Both the position numbers and the translations under genes were made by a program. This document shows positions 27,689-34,893 of a stretch of DNA of 64,000 nt, piece after piece. Each line of letters opens with the position of its first letter. Positions within the stretch are counted from its first letter, which is position 1. The stretch is from Luteirhabdus salina (GTDB taxonomy: Bacteria > Bacteroidota > Bacteroidia > Flavobacteriales > Flavobacteriaceae), in the NCBI GenBank assembly GCA_025384855.1, contig JALAHT010000005.1:124001-188000 (forward strand), read 5' to 3'. The notes under the pieces are model-generated. The model had not been told where the DNA came from, did no database searches, and worked only from the letters and a program-made list of their open reading frames with translations.

Positions 27689-29148
27689 GATGCGATTTCT
27701 TTTTGTACAAGACCTGCCGACAGTTTTCCGGAAATGAGGGAAGGGGGAACACCTGGCCCCGGTACTGTTAACTGACCTGTAAAAAATAAGTTCTTTACTT
27801 TCTTGCTTTTTAAACTCGGCCGCAAGAATGCAGTTTGCATTAATGTATTGGCGAGTCCGTAGGCATTGCCTTTGTACGAATTATAATCTTGAATGAAATC
27901 GTTCACACAATAGGACTTCTTAAATATAACATTATTTTTTACGTCTTGTTGGGTTATGGTTTCAAATCTAGCGATGATTTTGTTGAAATATTCCTCTCGT
28001 AATTCCGCTGTATCCTCCAATCCAGGGGCCAATGGTATAAGAAAAATTCCTGCTTCTTTCCCATCAGGAGCTGCACTGGCATCAGTCTTAGAAGGAAAGC
28101 TAGCATAGAATAGGGGTTTATCTGGCCATTCTGGCGTATCGTAGATGGCCTTCGCATGGGCTTCAAAATCGACATCGAAGAATAGCGTATGGTGATCCAC
28201 ATTTTCAAGCTTCTTGTCGAAACCAACATAAAATAATAGGGAAGAGGGAGCGAAGGTTTTTTTCTCCCAATAGGATTCGGAATATTGCCGAAATTCGGTG
28301 GGGAGTAAGGTTTCGGTATGATGGTAATCGGCACCACTTAAAACTACATCTGCATGTATCTCTATTCCATTCACGGTAATTCCGGTAGCAGTTTTATCAG
28401 TAATTACGATGTTTTCAACCGTTTGGTTTGTTTTGATGGTAACCCCAAGTTCCTGAGCCAGTTGGGCCATTCCTTTAATAACGGAATACATCCCATCTTT
28501 TGGGTGAAAGGTTCCTAGTCCGAAATCGGCATAATTCATAAAGCTATAAAAAGCAGGGGTATTGGACGGTTTAGCGCCTAAAAATAACACTGGAAACTCT
28601 AAGATTGAGATAAGTTTAGGATTTGAAAATTCCTTCCGAACCGTTTTGCTGATGGTGCTAAAAAACTGTCCGATTTTTTTCATGGTAACCGGCGTGACCA
28701 ATTCGAACGGCGACAATCCCGGACGATAGACCAAATCCTTGATGGCCACGTCATAATTATTTTGGGCCTCGGCCATAAATTTTTTAAGAGGTTTCGAGCT
28801 TCCTGCTTGCTCGTCTTCAAATGCCTTATAAATTCCAGATAAGGAGCCTGGAATCGTAATGGCATCCTGAGCGCCGAAATAAACTGAATAGGCAGGATCT
28901 AATTTCGATAACGAATAATACTCGTCTGGGGTTTTACCAAAGTCTTCAAAAAACCGTTCGAATACATCTGGCATCCAATACCAGGTTGGACCCATATCGA
29001 AAATAAAACCTTGGTGTTTATACTGTCTAGCACGTCCGCCGATGGTTTCGTTTTTCTCATAAATGGTTACGGAATGTCCTTCGGAAGCGAGGTAGCATGA
29101 TGCGGCTAATGATGAGAAGCCAGAGCCTATGATTGCAATATCTTTCAT
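27685..29148 (-). CDS. crtI: Phytoene desaturase
   Basis: 487 residues, CrtI-type amine-oxidase fold. The N-terminal FAD motif I-A-I-I-G-S-G-F-S-S-L-A-A (about 4-16) is followed by Y-E-K-N-E-T-I-G-G-R-A-R, and the C-terminal FAD/product region has F-F-T-G-Q-L-T-V-P-G-P-G-V-P. It introduces double bonds into phytoene to give lycopene. It is the first gene of crtI-crtB-crtZ-cyclase, with a promoter and putative operator directly upstream. Confidence 0.95.
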   Translation of the reverse strand: MKDIAIIGSGFSSLAASCYLASEGHSVTIYEKNETIGGRARQYKHQGFIFDMGPTWYWMPDVFERFFEDFGKTPDEYYSLSKLDPAYSVYFGAQDAITIPGSLSGIYKAFEDEQAGSSKPLKKFMAEAQNNYDVAIKDLVYRPGLSPFELVTPVTMKKIGQFFSTISKTVRKEFSNPKLISILEFPVLFLGAKPSNTPAFYSFMNYADFGLGTFHPKDGMYSVIKGMAQLAQELGVTIKTNQTVENIVITDKTATGITVNGIEIHADVVLSGADYHHTETLLPTEFRQYSESYWEKKTFAPSSLLFYVGFDKKLENVDHHTLFFDVDFEAHAKAIYDTPEWPDKPLFYASFPSKTDASAAPDGKEAGIFLIPLAPGLEDTAELREEYFNKIIARFETITQQDVKNNVIFKKSYCVNDFIQDYNSYKGNAYGLANTLMQTAFLRPSLKSKKVKNLFFTGQLTVPGPGVPPSLISGKLSAGLVQKEIAS

Positions 29149-29152
29149 ATGT

Positions 29153-29182
29153 TGTTTAACAAATCTATTAAAAAATTAAACA
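29153..29182. promoter_or_regulatory. Candidate MerR/B12-regulator operator over the crt promoter
   Basis: TGTTTA (29153-29158), 18 bases, TAAACA (29177-29182); arms extend to GTTGTTTAA/TTAAACAAC, 9 bases each, with shorter spacing. The -7 element TAGATTTG for the crt operon (minus strand, 29160-29167) lies inside it, so a bound protein would block the polymerase. The same pattern recurs at 30150 and 33583. Confidence 0.65.
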
Positions 29183-29204
29183 ACGTTGAGTAGTGGTTGA
29201 AAAA

Positions 29205-30113
29205 TTATGATTTTTTTAATGTTTGAAGCAGTTTTTTCAGTGCTTGAAAGGATTCGATTTTCTTCACAGAGGCAGGTAGTTGTTTTTTGGAAAGCTTCCC
29301 TGTCTTTGCGCCCATGATGTAAAGCGTATAGGAACTTCCGTTACACACTTCTTTATGATACGTTTGAAAATACTCCTCGATATCCTTATCCTCGGGATGA
29401 ACGGTAAGATACGATAAAAAGTGAAGATTGTCGTAGTGGTGAAATAAATGCTTTAGATTGTCCAATGGGATATTTTGCCCGAGATATATTGTTTTAAAGC
29501 CTGCTACTAGCAGTTGATATTTCACGTATAGCAATCCAATTTCATGAATTTCGCCATAAGGGAGAAATAAGCAAAATACCTTATCTGAAGTGGAAGGTCG
29601 CACAGTTAGCTTTTCAATATTCAGAATCATTTTTTGTTTAATCAATTCTGAAATAAAGCGTTCATGTGCTGGATCGATAGTGCCGGTTTGCCACAGGGTT
29701 CCGATTTCCGTTAATACAGGAATAAAGATTTTCTCAAAGAGGTCGGTAAATGATTTTTCTTCCGATAAACGCGTGTAAGTGGTATTGAAACGGTCCATAT
29801 CGAAGCTGAACATCGCTTTCTTGATTTCCATAATCGCTTGCGCATCCTCATTGCTCTCGCCCAATTGATTGATAAGAGCCTTCATTTCGGCCGGCGGCAT
29901 ATCGGCTATATGTGAAATTTTATAACCGCCATTATATAGGTAGGTGACATTTAAGAGCTTTTTTAGTTGGGTGAGGTCATATTCGCGAATATTGGTCTCA
30001 GTTCGTTCCGGTTCCAGTAAATTGTAGCGCTTTTCCCATATACGAATGGTGTGCGCCTTTACACCGCTTAGATTTTCTAAATCCTTAATGCTGAATTGCG
30101 TCTTAACGTGCAT
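29205..30113 (-). CDS. MerR-family regulator with cobalamin-binding domain (LitR/CarH-like)
   Basis: Start set at ATG 30113 (302 residues); the reading frame extends to a TTG at 30131, not preferred. A MerR winged-helix (about 5-70: F-S-I-K-D-L-E-N-L, H-T-I-R-I-W-E-K-R-Y) is followed by a four-helix cap (W141, H150, E151) and a Rossmann B12-binding domain with E-I-H-E-I-G (188-193), so His190 is the expected lower cobalt ligand. CarH/LitR proteins repress carotenoid genes in the dark as adenosyl-B12 tetramers and release on light. Here the residue after the cap Trp is Gln (CarH has His132) and Arg replaces CarH His142, by my alignment. It sits 56 bases upstream of crtI on the same strand. Confidence 0.9.
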   Translation of the reverse strand: MHVKTQFSIKDLENLSGVKAHTIRIWEKRYNLLEPERTETNIREYDLTQLKKLLNVTYLYNGGYKISHIADMPPAEMKALINQLGESNEDAQAIMEIKKAMFSFDMDRFNTTYTRLSEEKSFTDLFEKIFIPVLTEIGTLWQTGTIDPAHERFISELIKQKMILNIEKLTVRPSTSDKVFCLFLPYGEIHEIGLLYVKYQLLVAGFKTIYLGQNIPLDNLKHLFHHYDNLHFLSYLTVHPEDKDIEEYFQTYHKEVCNGSSYTLYIMGAKTGKLSKKQLPASVKKIESFQALKKLLQTLKKS

Positions 30114-30123
30114 ATAATTATAT

Positions 30124-30139
30124 AATGGCAATAGCCATT
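30124..30139. promoter_or_regulatory. Short inverted repeat in the leader of the MerR/B12 gene
   Basis: AATGGC (30124-30129), AATA, GCCATT (30134-30139), perfect 6-base arms, 10 bases from the start codon. It could be a second operator or an RNA hairpin. Confidence 0.35.
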
Positions 30140-30149
30140 GCAGCTGAAA

Positions 30150-30179
30150 TGTTTAAAAATAATTGATTAAAGATAAACA
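30150..30179. promoter_or_regulatory. Candidate MerR/B12-regulator operator upstream of its own gene
   Basis: TGTTTA (30150-30155), 18 bases, TAAACA (30174-30179). It has the same arms and spacing as the crt site and implies autoregulation. A TATTTTTA on the minus strand inside the site could be a weak -7 element. Confidence 0.6.
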
Positions 30180-30265
30180 AAATTATAAGATTTGGTAGCG
30201 AAAGCAATATTATTTAAGGAAAGATTAAACACACTACTTATATTGAACCGATACGAGAGGGTGCT

Positions 30266-30296
30266 AAAAAAAAACGTCACAGCAATTGTGACGTTT
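30266..30296 (-). terminator. Terminator of the tRNA-Lys/tRNA-Leu transcript
   Basis: On the minus strand AAACGTCACA pairs with TGTGACGTTT (30272-30281 with 30287-30296) around five bases, followed by a run of T (30266-30274 complement). Confidence 0.85.
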
Positions 30297-30297
30297 G

Positions 30298-30381
30298 TAC
30301 CGGGAATGGGAGTCGAACCCACACGCCCTAATGGACACATGGCCCTCAACCATGCCTGTCTACCAATTCCAGCATCCCGGT
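30298..30381 (-). tRNA. tRNA-Leu (anticodon GAG)
   Basis: 84 bases on the minus strand. Acceptor arms ACCGGGA/TCCCGGT, D-loop with TTGGTAGAC, anticodon loop TTGAGGG (anticodon GAG), a long class II variable arm, and the T loop GGTTCGACTC. No CCA is encoded. It lies 57 bases after tRNA-Lys in the same transcript. Confidence 0.95.
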
Positions 30382-30438
30382 AGAAATGTAAATGTACTGT
30401 AAAAAAGAAAAGTACCGTAAGAACGATACTTTGTTTTG

Positions 30439-30511
30439 TGACCTGGCTGGGGCTCGAACCCAGGACCCTCTCCTTAAAAGGGAGATGCTCTACCAACTGA
30501 GCTACCAGGTC
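30439..30511 (-). tRNA. tRNA-Lys (anticodon TTT)
   Basis: 73 bases on the minus strand. Acceptor GACCTGG/CCAGGTC, D arm GCTCAGTTGGTAGAGC, anticodon loop CTTTTAA (TTT), T arm GGGTTCGAGCCC. No encoded CCA. First gene of the two-tRNA transcript. Confidence 0.96.
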
Positions 30512-30555
30512 GTCATTAAAATTAAAAGCCATCGGCTGCTTATGGGCTGCCGTGC

Positions 30556-30597
30556 TAGGCGGGTGCAAATATACTATCATTATTATTATTTCTCCAA
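30556..30597 (-). promoter_or_regulatory. Promoter of the tRNA-Lys/tRNA-Leu transcript
   Basis: On the minus strand: TTG (30595-30597), 21-base spacer, TATATTTG (30566-30573), followed by CACCCGCCTA. The sequence from 30556 to 30574 is identical to that before tRNA-Ser at 44324-44342. Confidence 0.75.
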
Positions 30598-30665
30598 GCG
30601 TTTTTCAATTAAATTTGTGAATAATTTTAAAGGCCGTGAGTATCAATGAAAATAGTAGAAAAAGC

Positions 30666-31184
30666 ATGAAAATAATCCTTCTTGGATACATGGGAAGTGG
30701 GAAGTCGAGCGTGGGAAAACGCTTAGCAAATAAACTGAAATATTCCTTTATCGATTTAGACAGTCAGATTGAAAATAAAACTGAAATGTCGATTGCCGAG
30801 ATTTTTCAAGTCAAAGGTGAAATTTGGTTCCGTAACTATGAGAAACAGGCGTTGGATGAATTATTGGAAAGGGATGAAGCCATGGTGATATCGCTAGGAG
30901 GAGGAACTCCGTGTTATGGAACGGTCATGGAAGAACTACTTCTACATCCAAACAATATGACCGTATATTTAAAAACAGACTTGGATATTTTGACCGATCG
31001 TTTGTGGCCAGAGATGGAATCGCGCCCACTTATCAGTCACCTTCAAACCAAGGAATCGTTGAAAGATTTCATCAGGAAGCACCTATTTGAACGATTTCCG
31101 TATTATTCCCAGGCGAAACTTACGGTTGAAAATAACGCTGATATGGCTTCAACCGTGGAAAAAATAGTAAGTCGATTATTCTAA
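30666..31184 (+). CDS. aroK: Shikimate kinase
   Basis: Start at ATG 30666 (172 residues) because the P-loop follows directly; the GTG at 30636 adds ten unneeded residues. Motifs are the P-loop L-G-Y-M-G-S-G-K-S-S-V-G (Lys13), F-I-D-L-D-S (shikimate and Mg), W-F-R-N-Y-E, the G-G-G-T-P Walker B-like turn, and the lid R-P-L-I. It phosphorylates shikimate on the way to chorismate and aromatic amino acids. Its 3' end overlaps the convergent phosphoribosyltransferase gene by 9 bases. Confidence 0.94.
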   Translation: MKIILLGYMGSGKSSVGKRLANKLKYSFIDLDSQIENKTEMSIAEIFQVKGEIWFRNYEKQALDELLERDEAMVISLGGGTPCYGTVMEELLLHPNNMTVYLKTDLDILTDRLWPEMESRPLISHLQTKESLKDFIRKHLFERFPYYSQAKLTVENNADMASTVEKIVSRLF

Positions 31185-31673
31185 TACCGCGCGGTCCTTT
31201 CCTTCTTCAAACCGAACGGAAACATTTTCATTTAAAGAGGTAGAGAGTGAAATTCCTTTAAAATCAGCTTTCACCGGATACTTTTTGTGGTTTCTATCTA
31301 CTAAAACGGCTGTTTTAAACTGTGATAGCGGAACATCCAAAAAATGTTTCACGCCATATACCAGTGTAGTGCCCGAATGCAATACATCGTCGACCAACAC
31401 CACCGATTTGTTTTGATATTCCGCTGTATTTAGGGATGTTGAAATAGCGCTCCGCGGATTCTTTTTATCGATGTTTACTTCACATAAGATCACCTTGAGG
31501 GGAGAGATATCCTCCAACACCGATTTTATTTTTTGTGCCAGAATGTAGCCATTATCCATTATACCTGCAAGCACCACTTCTTTTTCATCGATATTTGTTT
31601 CATATACCTGATACGCTATTCTGCGAATTTTATGTCGAATTTCCTTTTCGTTTAAAATGATGGTATTTTCCAT
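31176..31673 (-). CDS. Phosphoribosyltransferase (PyrR/HPRT-like)
   Basis: 165 residues. The PRPP-binding motif is V-V-L-V-D-D-V-L-H-S-G-T-T (91-103), with upstream A-G-I-M-D-N-G-Y-I-L-A and a basic R-S-A-I-S hood region. This resembles PyrR-type uracil phosphoribosyltransferase regulators and small hypoxanthine-type enzymes; substrate cannot be fixed from sequence, and no pyrimidine operon is beside it. It is followed, on the upstream side, by the S4-domain gene only 2 bases away, so the two form an operon, a pairing often kept in Flavobacteria (from memory). Confidence 0.8.
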   Translation of the reverse strand: MENTIILNEKEIRHKIRRIAYQVYETNIDEKEVVLAGIMDNGYILAQKIKSVLEDISPLKVILCEVNIDKKNPRSAISTSLNTAEYQNKSVVLVDDVLHSGTTLVYGVKHFLDVPLSQFKTAVLVDRNHKKYPVKADFKGISLSTSLNENVSVRFEEGKDRAVLE

Positions 31674-31675
31674 TG

Positions 31676-32050
31676 CTACATGTCGTTATCGTTTGTAAAA
31701 TCTTCAAGATCGCGTCGGTCCTTTTTCGTTGGACGGCCGGTGCCTTTTTTTCGATAGTATTTTTTGGAATATTGAAGCAGTTCCTGATGTTCAAATGCAT
31801 CCTTCGGGGTAGTGTCCTTTCGATAAATATCTACTAATTTCGCACCGAGTCTGCTATCGGGTAAATCTAATACTTCTAACTGATAATTGATTTGATTTTT
31901 TCTGCATTCCACCGAATCGCCAGGATAGACATCCCGAGCCGGTTTTACAGACTCCCCATTTACCTTTACACTGCCTTTCTTGCAAGCCTTGGTAGCCAGA
32001 CTTCTCGTTTTATAATATCGAAGGCACCATAAATACTTATCCACTCGCAT
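31676..32050 (-). CDS. S4-domain RNA-binding protein, HslR-like
   Basis: 124 residues. The S4 fold is at the N-terminus: M-R-V-D-K-Y-L-W-C-L-R, R-S-L-A-T-K-A-C-K, G-S-V-K-V-N-G, then a basic tail (K-K-G-T-G-R-P-T-K-K-D-R-R). It matches Hsp15/HslR, which binds 50S subunits carrying stalled nascent chains. It is transcribed divergently from the lipoprotein at 32133. Confidence 0.88.
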   Translation of the reverse strand: MRVDKYLWCLRYYKTRSLATKACKKGSVKVNGESVKPARDVYPGDSVECRKNQINYQLEVLDLPDSRLGAKLVDIYRKDTTPKDAFEHQELLQYSKKYYRKKGTGRPTKKDRRDLEDFTNDNDM

Positions 32051-32132
32051 ACAAATCGCCTAAATTATACGTTAATCCAATACACAAAAATAACTTAAAA
32101 TCGTATCTTGCACGCCCAAAATACAAAGGATA

Positions 32133-33041
32133 ATGAAAGTATTGAAATATATTGCAGTAGCACTTCTTTTTTTGGCAGCTATAATTTCATGTAAGAATGA
32201 CGATGACGGGGCAAACACTGTACAGCTGCGTGATAGAGCGGAGGAAGCAGTTGCTGCACAAGATGAAATTGAACGTTTCCTTGAAACACATTTTTATAAT
32301 TACGAGTCATTTGAAAACCCTCCGGAAGGCTTCAACTACCAAATTGTATTCGATACAATTGCGGGTGAAAATATCGATAAAGTACCATTGATTGAACAGG
32401 TTGAAAGCAAGACCGTACAGGATCGGTTAGAGGAAGGCGTGGAGTATACACTTTACTATCTGAAAGCTAGGCAAGGAGGTGGGGAATCTCCTAATTTTCC
32501 TGATATAGTATTGAATTCATATAGTGGACAACGCATCGATGAAGATAATTCGTTACAGTTGTTTGATGAGTCGGTGATACCGATTCGATTTGATTTGACA
32601 GGTGTAGTAAACGGTTATCAGGATGGTATTATTGAATTTCAGGGCGCTGAATCATTCACCGAAAATCAAGACGGATCCATCACTTTCAATAATTATGGTG
32701 TGGGTGCTGTTTTTGTACCTTCTGGTTTGGGATATTTTGGTTCTGCACAGCTTGGAATACCTACCTATTCACAGCTAATTTTTACTTTTCAATTATATAC
32801 CGTTCAAGAGGGTGATCAAGATCGAGATAACGTGCCGTCCATTATTGAGGATTTGAATAATAATGATATCGAAGAAGACGATGATACCGATAATGATGGT
32901 AGGCCAAATTTCGTAGATGACGATGATGATGGCGATGGTATACCTACTGAAAATGAAATTATTGTTGAAGCTGACGGTTCCATCACATTCCCAGACAGCG
33001 ATAACGATGGCACGCCAAACTATCTAGATTCGGATAGTTAA
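32133..33041 (+). CDS. Lipoprotein with FKBP-like domain and acidic Ca-binding tail
   Basis: 302 residues with lipoprotein signal (I-I-S-C, Cys20). Residues about 30-225 show an FKBP-type isomerase outline (E-G-V-E-Y-T-L-Y-Y-L, V-I-P-I-R-F-D-L-T-G-V, V-F-V-P-S-G-L-G-Y-F-G, L-I-F-T-F-Q-L), which is weak and partly guessed. The C-terminal 75 residues are a run of D-x-D-x-D-G repeats of the thrombospondin type 3 kind, e.g. D-T-D-N-D-G-R-P-N and D-S-D-N-D-G-T-P-N, expected to bind calcium. The upstream TATCTTGC (32103-32110) is a near match to the -7 consensus. Probably anchored at the outer membrane; role unknown. Confidence 0.75.
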   Translation: MKVLKYIAVALLFLAAIISCKNDDDGANTVQLRDRAEEAVAAQDEIERFLETHFYNYESFENPPEGFNYQIVFDTIAGENIDKVPLIEQVESKTVQDRLEEGVEYTLYYLKARQGGGESPNFPDIVLNSYSGQRIDEDNSLQLFDESVIPIRFDLTGVVNGYQDGIIEFQGAESFTENQDGSITFNNYGVGAVFVPSGLGYFGSAQLGIPTYSQLIFTFQLYTVQEGDQDRDNVPSIIEDLNNNDIEEDDDTDNDGRPNFVDDDDDGDGIPTENEIIVEADGSITFPDSDNDGTPNYLDSDS

Positions 33042-33069
33042 TAGTACACATTTCATAAAAGAAATATAT

Positions 33070-33097
33070 AGCCCTTGGAAATACCAAGGGCTTTTTT
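33070..33097 (+). terminator. Terminator after the FKBP-like lipoprotein gene
   Basis: AGCCCTTGG (33070-33078) pairs with CCAAGGGCT (33084-33092) around AAATA, followed by a T run. Confidence 0.9.
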
Positions 33098-33173
33098 CGG
33101 TGGATATTCTAAAGGATTTTAATCTTTTTGGAATTTGAATCTTTATTAAAGGTGTTTTCCAATATTCCACTTT

Positions 33174-33368
33174 TTAAAAGCTCGTAGTTTTACTATTCTC
33201 GATAACGCGGCGTGTATGCGTTGCCGCCATTCGTTCGTAAAGCGCTTCCACATCAGCTACATTGGCATTCGATAGAAAAGCAAAATTAATGGTCGTCCCG
33301 GCTGTTTTTCGGATATGGATATGGTAAATGGGAATGGTATCTTCAGATAGGTTCTCTTTAACCTTCAA
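33174..33368 (-). pseudogene. Sulfotransferase remnant (N-terminal fragment)
   Basis: The 64-codon frame has no ATG; it opens after an in-frame TAG at 33390-33392 (minus strand) and reads through I-P-I-Y-H-I-H-I-R-K-T-A-G-T-T-I-N-F-A-F-L-S, then N-V-A-D-V-E-A-L-Y-E-R and stops. The Y-H-I-H-I-x-K-T-A-G-T-T block is the PAPS-binding 5' motif of sulfotransferases, normally H-I-P-K-T-A-G; the Pro is now Arg. About 200-300 residues of the usual enzyme are missing. No second part was seen in the flanking 500 bases. It is best read as a decaying relic in an otherwise gene-free stretch. Confidence 0.6.
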
Positions 33369-33392
33369 ATCCTCTCCATAAATAGGACTCTA

Positions 33393-33582
33393 TTCTTATA
33401 ATACCATAAATGTCGTTTTACGTTTGTTAGCATTAGCTTCTCTTTAATTGAAAAGAATAAGATAGTCAAAATTTTATCGGTTTTATAGACCATGGAAGCG
33501 TAAAATAAAGTTTCAGTAAGTTGCTTGAATTCAATTGTTTATAGTTAAAAAAATATTAAACACTATAACCAAATTGAAGAAA
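33393..33582. other. A/T-rich stretch without recognised genes
   Basis: Between the sulfotransferase remnant and the operator at 33583 there is no convincing coding frame, tRNA or terminator. The base composition is very A/T-rich. TTG at 33574-33576 could be a -33 element for the downstream gene. Confidence 0.6.
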
Positions 33583-33612
33583 TGTTTAATTTTATTATAT
33601 AAATGTTAAACA
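33583..33612. promoter_or_regulatory. Third TGTTTA-N18-TAAACA operator, before the DUF4397/T9SS gene
   Basis: TGTTTA (33583-33588), 18 bases, TAAACA (33607-33612). Compared with the crt site read on the minus strand, 25 of 30 positions are identical. The end of the site is 10 bases before the start codon. A TATAAATG inside it aligns with the crt -7 element and has a TTG 21 bases upstream (33574). Confidence 0.65.
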
Positions 33613-33622
33613 AAAAAAACGT

Positions 33623-34627
33623 ATGGCTATGAAAAAACTACTTTTAATTGCAATGATTTGTTTGATTTCTTCTGCGATAGTTGCGCAGACAGCACGAGTG
33701 CAGGTAATCCATAATTCAGCAGATGCTGCTGCAACTGAAGTGGATGTCTACATCGATACCGATTTAGCACTGGATGATTTTGAATTCCGTACTGCTACTG
33801 AATTTTTAGACTTACCGGCTGAAGTAGAAATTGAATTATCGGTCGCGCCCGGAAACAGTATGGATGTGGGAGATGCCTTGCTAACTGTTCCAGTAACACT
33901 CGCAGATGGCGAAACGTATATTGTGGTTGCCGATGGAATAGTAAGCGGTTCTGGATACAATCCTGCACCACCGTTAACATTACAAGTGTATCCGATGGGA
34001 CGTGAAGCAGCCACCAACGGATCGAATACAGACATTTTAGTACATCATGGATCTACCGATGCACCCACAGTAGATGTGGTTGAGACGGGCGTTGGCGCAG
34101 GGACCATTGTCGATGATATTTCATATTCAGAATTCCAAGGATATTTGGAACTGCCAACCGACGACTATGTGGTAGAAGTAAGAGATGAAACAGGAACGAC
34201 CGGAGTGGCAGCGTACAGCGCACCTCTGGCCACTTTGAACTTAGATGGTGCTGCACTAACGGTGTTGGCCTCTGGATTCTTAGATCCTTCGGAAAACTCC
34301 GATGGACCCGCTTTTGGGTTGTTCGCTGCAACTGCAGCTGGCGGACCACTTTTAGCGTTACCATCAGCTCCTTTAAATACCGAGAGTTTTGTTGCTGCTA
34401 ATCTTGAAATGTATCCAAATCCCGCAACGAATTATATTACAATCGCAAATGTGCAACGTCCTTTAAAATATTCTATTATAGATATGCAAGGCCGTATGCT
34501 ACAAGAGCAAGCAATTCTCAATTCCGATCAAGAAATTGATATTGCGCGATTGTCGCAAGGTATGTACCAAATCTTATTCTATGACAATACAGATTTGATT
34601 GGATCTAAGAAGTTTATTAAGCGATAG
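33623..34627 (+). CDS. DUF4397 secreted protein with T9SS sorting domain
   Basis: 334 residues (ATG 33629 is a possible alternative start). Signal peptide to about residue 22 (I-S-S-A-I-V-A-Q). Two DUF4397 repeats follow: A-R-V-Q-V-I-H-N-S-A-D-A-A, then D-I-L-V-H-H-G-S-T-D-A-P-T-V-D-V. The C-terminal 75 residues are a type A T9SS tail (L-E-M-Y-P-N-P-A-T-N-Y, M-Q-G-R-M-L, L-S-Q-G-M-Y-Q-I, K-K-F-I-K-R), which directs export through the PorSS machinery and surface attachment or release. The function is unknown. The upstream operator ties it to the carotenoid regulator. Confidence 0.88.
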   Translation: MAMKKLLLIAMICLISSAIVAQTARVQVIHNSADAAATEVDVYIDTDLALDDFEFRTATEFLDLPAEVEIELSVAPGNSMDVGDALLTVPVTLADGETYIVVADGIVSGSGYNPAPPLTLQVYPMGREAATNGSNTDILVHHGSTDAPTVDVVETGVGAGTIVDDISYSEFQGYLELPTDDYVVEVRDETGTTGVAAYSAPLATLNLDGAALTVLASGFLDPSENSDGPAFGLFAATAAGGPLLALPSAPLNTESFVAANLEMYPNPATNYITIANVQRPLKYSIIDMQGRMLQEQAILNSDQEIDIARLSQGMYQILFYDNTDLIGSKKFIKR

Positions 34628-34648
34628 TAACCTGTATATCGATTTATT

Positions 34649-34678
34649 AGCCCGCAACGAAATCGTTGCGGGCTTTTT
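34649..34678 (+). terminator. Terminator after the DUF4397 gene
   Basis: AGCCCGCAACGA (34649-34660) pairs with TCGTTGCGGGCT (34663-34674), loop of two bases, then T run. Confidence 0.92.
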
Positions 34679-34861
34679 ATTGCGTTTTTTCTTCTGAAGC
34701 GTATGTAAAATTTTATGATCTGAAGAGTAACTTCTGATTTTCCAGCATGAATTTCTAATGGCGAGTTATTTTTAATTCCTACTCAATACACTCTGAGTTA
34801 ATGAAATACAAAACTTGTTAAACCTTCTTTAATTTCTGAATTTGCATTACATTCCTTTATA

Positions 34862-34893
34862 ATTTTCCATCAACAACAAAATCAATGGAAAAT
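34862..34893 (+). promoter_or_regulatory. Hairpin that covers the start codon of the DUF421 gene
   Basis: ATTTTCCAT (34862-34870) is a perfect inverted match to ATGGAAAAT (34885-34893), 14 bases apart; the second arm includes the first two bases of the ATG at 34892. If the leader reaches this far, start-codon access would be hindered. Confidence 0.4.

Noticed and set aside
30392..30649. Open frame of 85 codons on the plus strand
   Set aside because: It overlaps tRNA-Lys and the tRNA promoter.
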